NCBI GenBank assembly: GCA_031292465.1 | Contig: JARLHB010000164.1 | Span: forward strand, 1 to 23,700 | Direction of reading: 5' to 3' | Source of the DNA: Ignavibacteriaceae bacterium | GTDB lineage: Bacteria > Bacteroidota > Ignavibacteria > Ignavibacteriales > Ignavibacteriaceae | DNA: 23,700 bases | Shown here: in pieces, positions 15,898 to 22,884 of the stretch | Layout of the letters: each line of letters begins with the position of its first letter | Position numbering within the stretch: the stretch's first letter is position 1 | Made by a program: the position numbers and the translations under genes | The notes under the pieces: generated by a model | Database searches by the model: none | Seen by the model: only the letters and a program-made list of their open reading frames with translations | What the model was told of the DNA's origin: nothing

Positions 15898-15927
15898 TGT
15901 AAAGCGATTCGCTGAATCGCTTTTTTT
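15898..15927 (+). terminator. TGTAA-hairpin element (copy 4), acting as terminator
   Basis: TGTAA, stem AGCGATT, loop CGCTG, stem AATCGCT, then seven Ts. The stem extends to nine pairs (AAAGCGATT/AATCGCTTT). The middle stem pairs are swapped relative to copies 3 and 6 (GAT/ATC against GAA/TTC), keeping pairing. It is placed 45 bases after the 5'-nucleotidase gene. Confidence 0.8.
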
Positions 15928-16065
15928 ATAATAAACCGGTAAGAAATGATTGTGTATGGCAATTTTCTATGGGATATTTATTTTTCTTGATTTGGAACGG
16001 AAAAATGATTTAGTTAATTGCTGAAATTAAATATTCTATTTTTAATTAAACGGGAAAAGGGTATT

Positions 16066-16329
16066 ATGGAAAAGACTTTGTTACTCGTTCTTATCGGTAA
16101 GAGAAAAGACTCAGCTGTAAATGTTCAGAAAGTTTTAACAGGATGGGGATGCATCATAAAAACCCGGCTCGGAATTCATGACGGTATTTTAGACAATTGC
16201 TCTGATGAAGGATTGCTTATTATGGAACTTCATGGTACAAAAGAGCAAAAAGAAGAGCTTGCAAGAAAAATAGCAGTCATTCCTGGAGTTACTTCACAGT
16301 TGGTTAATCTTGCTTCACCAACTGATTAA
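16066..16329 (+). CDS. Small ACT/NikR-C-like protein (TM1266-type regulator-like)
   Basis: The 87-residue protein looks like the small ferredoxin-fold proteins annotated 'iron-only hydrogenase system regulator' (TM1266-like), related to ACT and NikR C-terminal domains. A β-strand LLLVLIGKRKDSAVNVQKVL is followed by the turn GCIIKTRLGIHDG (about residues 27-39), then LLIMELHG (about 47-54), a helix with KEELARKIAVIPGVTSQ (about 59-75) and a final strand. It has no DNA-binding domain of its own and no hydrogenase gene nearby, so the role is open; it may bind a small ligand or modulate a partner. The ATG at 16066 with AAAAGG upstream is preferred over the TTG at 16018. Confidence 0.65.
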   Translation: MEKTLLLVLIGKRKDSAVNVQKVLTGWGCIIKTRLGIHDGILDNCSDEGLLIMELHGTKEQKEELARKIAVIPGVTSQLVNLASPTD

Positions 16330-16394
16330 AGTAAACAGCTTGTTCTGTTAGTGTTAATAGTTTTAACGTTATGTATGATAAGTCTCATCACATT

Positions 16395-16422
16395 GTTATG
16401 GGGCATTCGCATAACGTTTTTT
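16395..16422 (+). terminator. Terminator after the small ACT-like gene
   Basis: GTTATG (16395-16400) pairs with CATAAC (16410-16415), followed by G and six Ts. An alternative, longer arm AACGTTATG (16365-16373) can pair with CATAACGTT (16410-16418) instead. Confidence 0.6.
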
Positions 16423-16516
16423 ATTTGTATTTTTGTCAATAATATACAAATATAACCTGTTGTGTGAAATAGTCCTGAATTGTATAAAAATATTGAGTAC
16501 TTCGACCTCCCCTTAA

Positions 16517-16552
16517 TCCCCTCCTTAGTAAGGAGGGGAGCGGCTTCAGCCG
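16517..16552. repeat. GGAGGGG palindromic repeat with adjacent stem
   Basis: The 23 bases at 16517-16539 form a perfect palindrome about a central G (arms with CCCCTCCTTA/TAAGGAGGGG). CGGC-ttca-GCCG follows at 16541-16552. Strings of this kind are dispersed between genes in many bacterial genomes (from memory), so it is probably a mobile or REP-like repeat. Confidence 0.65.
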
Positions 16553-16607
16553 GGGGTGGTTAAAATATTGGCAATTTCTATATAAGTTTACTGAAGTTAC
16601 GCAAAAT

Positions 16608-16631
16608 TGTACTGCGAAACGCTGTTTCGCA
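16608..16631 (+). repeat. TGTAC-hairpin element, copy 5
   Basis: TGTAC, stem TGCGAAA, loop CGCTG, stem TTTCGCA. The outermost pair is T-A where other copies have A-T. It faces copy 6. Confidence 0.8.
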
Positions 16632-16661
16632 AATTAGTACGTAATTTTATTAAAATAAAAA

Positions 16662-16685
16662 AGCGAATCAGCGATTCGCTGTACA
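16662..16685 (-). repeat. TGTAC-hairpin element, copy 6
   Basis: On the minus strand: TGTAC, stem AGCGAAT, loop CGCTG, stem ATTCGCT, then a T-run. With copy 5 it makes a 78-bp inverted unit (16608-16685). Confidence 0.8.
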
Positions 16686-16740
16686 AATTTAGACAAATGG
16701 TAAACACAAATTATATTTTTAATAGAATCCGGAATAAAAA

Positions 16741-18030
16741 ATGAGATTTAATAAAAGCGAAGAATTATTTAAAGAGTCACAAAAATATATACCCGGCGGT
16801 GTTAATTCGCCTGTAAGAGCTTTTAAGGCTGTAGGCAGCAATCCGGTATTTATGCAGCGCGGTGAAGGCTCAAAGTTATTTGATGTTGACGGTAATGAAT
16901 TTATAGATTATATAGGAAGCTGGGGTCCCCATATATTTGGCCATAACCCGCCGTTTATAAAAGAAGCATTATTAAAAGCAGTTGAAAACGGCACAAGTTT
17001 CGGCGCTCCTACCGAACTTGAAGTGCAAATTGCAAAGCTGATTACGCAAATGGTGCCTTCTGTAGAAATGGTAAGAATGGTAAACAGCGGAACAGAAGCA
17101 ACTATGAGCGCTGTAAGAGCCGCACGCGGTTTTACAGGCAGGGATAAATTTATAAAGTTTGAGGGATGCTATCACGGCCATGCTGATTATTTCCTGATAA
17201 AAGCAGGATCAGGCGCTTTAACATTTGGAATGCCGACCAGTCCCGGTGTTACAAAGGGAAATGCTGCTGATACTCTGCTGGCAGATTATAATGATATAGA
17301 TTCAGTAAAGAAGATTGTTGCCGAAAACAAAAATGAAATTGCAGCTATTATTGTAGAGCCGGTTGCAGGCAATATGGGCGTTGTTCCTGCAAGTAAGGAA
17401 TTTCTAACCGGGCTTAGAGATATATGCAGTGAAGAAAAAATAGTACTGATATTTGACGAAGTAATGACTGGCTTCAGGGTTGCAAAAGGCGGCGCGCAGG
17501 AACTGTACGGGATTAAACCGGATTTATCAACGTTTGGAAAGATAATAGGCGGCGGCCTTCCCGTAGGCGCTTTCGGCGGTAGAAAAGATATTATGGAAAT
17601 TATATCCCCAAGCGGACCTGTTTATCAGGCTGGGACTTTAAGCGGCAATCCGCTGGCTATGGCTGCAGGATATGCCGGGCTGCAATATATTAATAATAAC
17701 CCCGGCATATATAAACTGCTTGAAGAAAAATCTGCCTATCTTGAAGGAGGAATCCGCAGCGCTCTGCATGAAGCAAAGAAAAATTATGCGTTTAACAGGG
17801 TTGGCTCTATGATGACTTTATTCTTTGTTGAAGAAGAAGTTAATAATTATAAAGCTGCTGTAAAATCCGATACAATAGCTTTCGGAAAGTACTTTAACGG
17901 CATGCTTAATAAGGGAATTTATTTGGCTCCTGCTCAGTTTGAAGCAATATTTGTTTCTACCGCACATTCTGATGATGATATTCTGAAGACAATAAATGCC
18001 GCATCTGAAATATTGAAGAAAACGGAGTAA
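16741..18030 (+). CDS. hemL: Glutamate-1-semialdehyde 2,1-aminomutase
   Basis: The 429-residue PLP enzyme converts glutamate-1-semialdehyde to 5-aminolevulinate, the last step of the C5 route that starts haem synthesis. The length is that of the family. The N-terminal YIPGGVNSPVRAF (16-28) is characteristic of HemL. Other family segments are NSGTEATMSAVRAARG (115-130), the PLP ring contact FDEV with D239, and the Schiff-base lysine K267 in FGKIIGGGLPVGAFGG. No other haem gene is nearby. The ATG at 16741 is preceded by a modest CCGGA. A strong terminator closes the transcript. Confidence 0.97.
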   Translation: MRFNKSEELFKESQKYIPGGVNSPVRAFKAVGSNPVFMQRGEGSKLFDVDGNEFIDYIGSWGPHIFGHNPPFIKEALLKAVENGTSFGAPTELEVQIAKLITQMVPSVEMVRMVNSGTEATMSAVRAARGFTGRDKFIKFEGCYHGHADYFLIKAGSGALTFGMPTSPGVTKGNAADTLLADYNDIDSVKKIVAENKNEIAAIIVEPVAGNMGVVPASKEFLTGLRDICSEEKIVLIFDEVMTGFRVAKGGAQELYGIKPDLSTFGKIIGGGLPVGAFGGRKDIMEIISPSGPVYQAGTLSGNPLAMAAGYAGLQYINNNPGIYKLLEEKSAYLEGGIRSALHEAKKNYAFNRVGSMMTLFFVEEEVNNYKAAVKSDTIAFGKYFNGMLNKGIYLAPAQFEAIFVSTAHSDDDILKTINAASEILKKTE

Positions 18031-18066
18031 TGTTAAATTCTTATTTGATAATAATTTTTTATACTT

Positions 18067-18097
18067 AAAACCCCGTAAAATCATACGGGGTTTTTTT
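18067..18097 (+). terminator. Rho-independent terminator of hemL
   Basis: AAAACCCCGT (18067-18076) and ACGGGGTTTT (18085-18094) form a 10-bp stem with an 8-nt loop, followed by further Ts. Confidence 0.95.
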
Positions 18098-18116
18098 ATT
18101 CTTCCATTCTTTCATA

Positions 18117-18189
18117 TTTTGCGAAAGTTTTTAAATTGTAACAAATTATCCATTGTAAATTACAGCGTGAATACTAATATTTCGCAAAA
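18117..18189. promoter_or_regulatory. Inverted repeat upstream of the subtilase gene
   Basis: TTTTGCGAAA (18117-18126) and TTTCGCAAAA (18180-18189) are perfect 10-bp inverted arms 53 bases apart; each half is itself nearly palindromic. They lie 35-107 bases before the subtilase start, where a promoter must be, so they could be paired operator sites. No regulator is identified. Confidence 0.4.
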
Positions 18190-18223
18190 CTTTTAAGATT
18201 ATTTTAAACTTCCGGGGTACTGA

Positions 18224-21091
18224 ATGAAAATTTATAAAATCAAACGTTATTTAATACTTGTATGTTTAATCCCAGTAATGTTTTTCAGCATGGGGTTCAG
18301 TAATCAGCCTGGTTCAAAGGCAATAATACACAGGGGCAATTTATATTACCTTGCACATACAGTTGTTGTTAAGTTAAAGGATCAGTCAACAGGCGGGTTA
18401 TCCAAAACTCAAAATTTAGCTGCACAGCTTAACAATAAGTTAGGTAAGTTTAAGTTTTCATCGGCTAAGGCTCTATTTGGGACCGGCACTTCCGCAGAAG
18501 CAGCTAAATTAAATAATATAATGCTTGTTAAGTTTGATGCACAGGATGATCCAGTATCTGTTGCTAATAAGATTAAAGAAGCCTCCGGTGATATTGAATG
18601 GGCCGAACCCAAATATGTGCGGAATATAGTTTCTACTGTTAATGATCCATCCAGACCTTCCCAGTATTATCTGGACCTTATTAATGCGAATAATGCGTGG
18701 AATATTTCTACGGGAGATGCAAGTGTTGTTATTGCTATTGTTGATTGCGGAGTTGACTGGTCTCATCCTGATTTATATGCAAATATCTGGCACAATTGGA
18801 AAGATATAAACAACAATTGGAGTGGTGATAATGATGGGATAGTTGGCGATTCAATAGGATGGGATTTCGGCGGTTCCACAGGTACAGCGGATAGCAATCC
18901 GAGTGAAGATTATCCGGCTCATGGTACATTGGTTGCCGGTGTAGCTTCGGCCGTTACAAATAATGGAGTTGGCGTGGCAGGCATTGGTTATAATTGCAAA
19001 ATAATGCCTGTTAAAGTTTCAGAGGGGGATAATTATAATGTTACCAGAGATGAACCATATATTATTTATGGTTATGAAGGTATTAAATATGCAGCGGATA
19101 ACGGAGCTAAAGTAATAAATTGCAGTTGGGGCGGCGGCGGTTATTCAAATGCAGAACAGGAAGTGATAAATTATGCAATAGCCAAGGGAGCGCTTGTTGT
19201 TGCTGCTGCTGGAAACGACGGCTCTCCGGAAAAGTTCTATCCCGCCGGTTATGCAGGTGTCCTTTCTGTTGCTGCTACAGACGCAAATGATAATGTTACC
19301 AGCTGGTCCAATTATGCTTCAAATGTAGCTGTAGCTGCACCGGGCGACAATATTTATTCTACCTGGCAGCCGAATGCTTACTATACCGAATCTGGTACTT
19401 CTTTTTCTTCTCCTCTTACAGCAGGAGTAGCTGCTCTGGTAACTTCACATTTCCCAACTTATACACCTTTGCAGGTTGCAGAACAAATAAGAGTGAACTG
19501 TGACAATATTGATGCGAAAAATCCTTCATACCAATACCAGGTTGGCAGGGGAAGAATAAATGCTTACAATGCACTTAATAATTCAAATTCTATATCCGTC
19601 CGCGCAGTAGGCATAGAAGCATCTGATTTTACAACAGGTGGCAACTCTAACGGAATATTCGAACCCGGCGAAACAATTACGCTTTCAATGAAGTTTGTTA
19701 ATTATCTGCAGCCGGTGCAAAACCTTACAGTATCACTTATAAGCTTAAATTCTTATGCAACTGTACAAAATGCTTCTATTAATAAAAGCAGTATGGGTAC
19801 GCTTGAAACAGATAATTCCGATTCAAAATTTTCCTTTACGCTTGCAAGTACGTTACCTTACGATACAACGCTTCAGTTCATTTTGCAGTATTCAGATGGC
19901 AGCAGCTATTCCGATTTCCAATTAATAAGTATTCCTGTTCATCCTTCATATTATACACAATCAGGCAATAACGTTTCACTTACTGTAACAAGCAAAGGCG
20001 CTCTCGGCTATAATGATTATCCAAGTAATTTACTGGGAGACGGCTTTAGATTTAAAAACGGCAACAATTTCCTTTTTGAAAGCGCCTTAATGTACGGAAC
20101 ATCAGATACCACCATTGAAGATGCGGCAAGAAATGGTTCTGATGGGAATACTCAGGATAACTCATTTGCTATGGTTCAGCCGTTTAACCTGCAAATATCC
20201 GGAGATTTAACTTACCAGCGTGGTATTACAATATTTAACGATAATAATGTTAAAAGTAAATTGGGGATTACCACCAGGCTGGATTCTTATACCTTTGCTT
20301 CTTCGCCTGATAACAATTATATAATTCTGAAATACAGTTTTATTAATAACTCACAGTCATCTATATCAAATTTTTATGCTGGCGTTTATTTCGACTGGGA
20401 TATGATTGACGGCAGCGGTGATTCTACAGCTTATGATGTCCAGGGCCATCTAGGCTTTGCTAAGCATGCAGCAAGTACTTTTGATACTTTAATAGCAACC
20501 GCTTTAATATCATCCACAGATTACGGTTACTGGGCTATTCTTAATGATGCCAGCGACGGACACTTTGGTGTGTATGATGGATTTACTTCAGCAGAAAAAT
20601 GGACGGCTTTGTCCAGCGGTATCGGCAAAGCCAGCGCCGGTACAGGAGACATATCAGAAGTAACTTCAGGCGGGCCGTATTCTATTCTGGCGGGAGATAC
20701 ACTAAAAGTTGCATTTGCTGTTGCTGCGGGTAACAGCCTTGATGATTTAAGGACTGCAATTTCAAGCGCCAGGTCAAAATATCAGGAAATTCTTACGGAT
20801 GTAAGCAGTAAAAAGAATACAACTCCTGTATCATATAATCTTAATCAGAATTATCCCAATCCGTTTAATCCGTCAACAACTATAAAGTACCAGGTTGCAA
20901 AACAAGGCAATGTAACTTTAAGAGTTTATGATATACTTGGCAGAGAAATAGCAACTTTAGTTAATGAAGCAAAGCCTGCCGGCAGCTATTCTGTTAATTT
21001 TAATGCTTCCGCATTTTCGAGCGGTATTTATTTTTACCAGATAAAAGCAGGCAGTTATACTGCGGTAAAAAAGATGATATTATTAAAGTAA
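18224..21091 (+). CDS. Secreted subtilisin-like S8 peptidase with type IX sorting domain
   Basis: The 955-residue protein has a signal peptide (about 1-27) and a propeptide-like region (about 40-130, with VVVKLK near 47). The S8 catalytic domain (about 150-455) has D174 in IVDCGVD, H233 in HGTLVAG, the oxyanion N331 in AAGND, and S393 in SGTSFSSP. β-rich domains follow at about 470-860, and the last ~85 residues form a T9SS type A sorting domain (NQNYPNPFNPSTTI, LRVYDILGREIATLV, SGIYFYQI, final K-M-I-L-L-K). It would cross the outer membrane through the type IX system and be attached or released at the surface to degrade proteins. The ATG at 18224 is preceded by CCGGGG. All catalytic residues are intact. 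Confidence 0.95.
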   Translation: MKIYKIKRYLILVCLIPVMFFSMGFSNQPGSKAIIHRGNLYYLAHTVVVKLKDQSTGGLSKTQNLAAQLNNKLGKFKFSSAKALFGTGTSAEAAKLNNIMLVKFDAQDDPVSVANKIKEASGDIEWAEPKYVRNIVSTVNDPSRPSQYYLDLINANNAWNISTGDASVVIAIVDCGVDWSHPDLYANIWHNWKDINNNWSGDNDGIVGDSIGWDFGGSTGTADSNPSEDYPAHGTLVAGVASAVTNNGVGVAGIGYNCKIMPVKVSEGDNYNVTRDEPYIIYGYEGIKYAADNGAKVINCSWGGGGYSNAEQEVINYAIAKGALVVAAAGNDGSPEKFYPAGYAGVLSVAATDANDNVTSWSNYASNVAVAAPGDNIYSTWQPNAYYTESGTSFSSPLTAGVAALVTSHFPTYTPLQVAEQIRVNCDNIDAKNPSYQYQVGRGRINAYNALNNSNSISVRAVGIEASDFTTGGNSNGIFEPGETITLSMKFVNYLQPVQNLTVSLISLNSYATVQNASINKSSMGTLETDNSDSKFSFTLASTLPYDTTLQFILQYSDGSSYSDFQLISIPVHPSYYTQSGNNVSLTVTSKGALGYNDYPSNLLGDGFRFKNGNNFLFESALMYGTSDTTIEDAARNGSDGNTQDNSFAMVQPFNLQISGDLTYQRGITIFNDNNVKSKLGITTRLDSYTFASSPDNNYIILKYSFINNSQSSISNFYAGVYFDWDMIDGSGDSTAYDVQGHLGFAKHAASTFDTLIATALISSTDYGYWAILNDASDGHFGVYDGFTSAEKWTALSSGIGKASAGTGDISEVTSGGPYSILAGDTLKVAFAVAAGNSLDDLRTAISSARSKYQEILTDVSSKKNTTPVSYNLNQNYPNPFNPSTTIKYQVAKQGNVTLRVYDILGREIATLVNEAKPAGSYSVNFNASAFSSGIYFYQIKAGSYTAVKKMILLK

Positions 21092-21101
21092 ATTGATGCA
21101 G

Positions 21102-21124
21102 CGGCATGCAATTAATGCATGCCG
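21102..21124 (+). terminator. Hairpin after the subtilase gene
   Basis: CGGCATGCA (21102-21110) and TGCATGCCG (21116-21124) form a perfect 9-bp stem with a 5-nt loop, ten bases after the stop codon. The following sequence is only moderately T-rich, so it may be a weak terminator. Confidence 0.65.
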
Positions 21125-21154
21125 TATATTTAGCATGATATAATATAAATTTTC

Positions 21155-21197
21155 TTGTAAAAAAGTTATTTCTTATATTTGATGAAAAAATAACTTT
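21155..21197 (+). promoter_or_regulatory. Candidate promoter inside a palindrome, upstream of the hybrid kinase
   Basis: TATATTTG (21174-21181) fits the Bacteroidota -7 consensus TAnnTTTG, and TTG at 21155-21157 lies 16 bases upstream, where the -33 element is expected. The -7 box sits in the spacer of a perfect 10-bp inverted repeat, AAAGTTATTT (21162-21171) and AAATAACTTT (21188-21197), which could be an operator. Confidence 0.4.
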
Positions 21198-21286
21198 GTA
21201 ACAGGCCGGATTGCAATATCTTTTTATAGATTATAATAAAATCGGGCGGAAATCTGCTAACGAAAATTAATAAAAGTAAGTCGAAA

Positions 21287-22774
21287 TTGGATAAAACGAA
21301 CGAAAAGCTGCTAAAATTTTCTCCTGGGATACGGGATACGTTTATTTGGTCGTTAAAAAAGGTTGATGAAAAAGAGACAGTTCTTTATTCAAATAATGTG
21401 GCTGTTGTAACCGGCTATACCGGTGAAGAAATAAGGCGTTTACCCGGCCGGGGCCTGGCTATAGTTGTTGAAGATGACATACAGAAAGTAAAAAAGGATT
21501 TTACGGACTTTGCAGTCGACCCTGCCCGGAATTTTAGCAAATTAGTATATAGGATAATCAGGAAAGATAAAACAGTAATCTGGGTTCAGGAAAGCATTAC
21601 GGTTGAAAGGAATGAAGCCGATAGTTCTGAAGAATATTTTGGGGTTGTTACGGATATTACCGATCTGAAGAATGATGAAGTATCTATGAGCCATTTACTG
21701 GAAAATTATAAGCAGCTTAATTCGTCCAAAGACAGATTTATATCGATGCTTTCTCATGACCTTAGAGCTCCTTTTACAAGCATATTAGGCTTTTCGGAAA
21801 TTTTAATAAATGAACCAAATCTTTCTTACGATGAGAGGCTTGAATATCTAAATTATATAAATGATTCTTCACAGAATCAGCTCCAGCTTGTAAATTACCT
21901 GCTTGACTGGTCGCGCCTGCAGACAGGCAGAATAAAAATTGAACCGCAAAGGCTTCATGCCCAGACTATCGTATTCAATTGCATTTCTTCGCTTACCGGA
22001 AATGCAATAAGAAAGAACCTGGAAATAAAAGTTCATATAAAAGATTCGCTGTATGTTCAGGCCGATGAGAGGCTACTTACACAGGTTATTACTAACATAA
22101 TCAGCAATGCAATTAAATTTTCAACTGAAGGAAAATCAGTTGAAGTTTCTGCGGATATATTTAATGAAAAATTTGTCGAATTTATTATAAAGGATGAAGG
22201 CATTGGCATTTCTGATGCAAACAAAAATAAATTATTCAGAATAGAAAAAATGTTTTCAACAGAGGGCACAAAGGGTGAAAAAGGTACGGGATTGGGCCTT
22301 TCTCTTGTAAAAGAAATAGTAGAAAAACATAATGGAAATATTTGGTTTTATTCTGAATTAGGTAACGGCAGCGAATTTCATTTTACTATTCCTTCTTCTC
22401 CCAATACAATCCTGCTGGTTGAAAATGATTATACGGAACGAGAATTTTACGAAACAGTATTGAAAGAAAATTTCCCTACGTTTCAGGTATTAGGAGTAAA
22501 GAACGGTTATGAGGCGTTAAACCATTTTTTATCGCAGCTGCCTTCCTTAATTATAGCAGATTATGAATTACCGCTAATGAACGGAATCCAATTTATTCAA
22601 TCTGTGCGAAGAGAAGACAAAGGGAGCAGGATTCCAATTATTGCTATAGTTCCGGAGTTATCAGATGAGGTAAGGCGGCAGTATCAGATTTTAGGAATTG
22701 ATACTGTTTTACAAAAGCCTATAGACGGCGAGATTTTTAGCGAAAAGATTCAGCTTTTGCTGGAGTATCAATAA
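21287..22774 (+). CDS. PAS-histidine kinase with C-terminal receiver domain (hybrid)
   Basis: The 495-residue protein has a PAS domain (about 15-125, PAS_3-like with VVTDITDLK at the end) and a short coiled linker. The dimerisation domain carries the phospho-accepting H157 in MLSHDLRAPF, and the ATPase domain has N274, DEGIGI (303-308) and GTGLGL (333-338). A receiver domain follows (about 373-490) with D425 in IIADYELPLMNG and K477. No membrane helix is seen, so it is a cytosolic sensor. The receiver is atypical: the acidic pair reads E379-N380 and the conserved Thr/Ser of β4 is V455. The start is TTG at 21287 with a weak upstream ribosome binding site, so the exact start is uncertain. No separate output regulator is adjacent. 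Confidence 0.88.
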   Translation: MDKTNEKLLKFSPGIRDTFIWSLKKVDEKETVLYSNNVAVVTGYTGEEIRRLPGRGLAIVVEDDIQKVKKDFTDFAVDPARNFSKLVYRIIRKDKTVIWVQESITVERNEADSSEEYFGVVTDITDLKNDEVSMSHLLENYKQLNSSKDRFISMLSHDLRAPFTSILGFSEILINEPNLSYDERLEYLNYINDSSQNQLQLVNYLLDWSRLQTGRIKIEPQRLHAQTIVFNCISSLTGNAIRKNLEIKVHIKDSLYVQADERLLTQVITNIISNAIKFSTEGKSVEVSADIFNEKFVEFIIKDEGIGISDANKNKLFRIEKMFSTEGTKGEKGTGLGLSLVKEIVEKHNGNIWFYSELGNGSEFHFTIPSSPNTILLVENDYTEREFYETVLKENFPTFQVLGVKNGYEALNHFLSQLPSLIIADYELPLMNGIQFIQSVRREDKGSRIPIIAIVPELSDEVRRQYQILGIDTVLQKPIDGEIFSEKIQLLLEYQ

Positions 22775-22875
22775 TTGTAAGGGAAGTTAATTTTCTGATA
22801 TATTTATACTATATCGGAATATTACAAATCTTTTAAAATAATTTTATGGGTTATAGTATTTATTAAAAATTATTC

Positions 22876-22880
22876 GGAGG
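22876..22880 (+). promoter_or_regulatory. Ribosome binding site for TTG-started dehydrogenase
   Basis: GGAGG lies four bases before TTG at 22885, which gives the typical N-terminus M-N-I-A-V-V-G-T-G-Y-V. Confidence 0.7.
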
Positions 22881-22884
22881 TACT

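Larger units (their letters stand above)
16330..16740. other. Repeat-dense intergenic region upstream of hemL
   Basis: These 411 bases hold four structured elements: competing hairpins ending in a T-run (16365-16422), a 23-nt palindrome with a second stem (16517-16552), and an inverted pair of TGTAC-hairpins (16608-16685). No gene was recognised. The promoter of hemL should lie in the last part. Confidence 0.7.
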
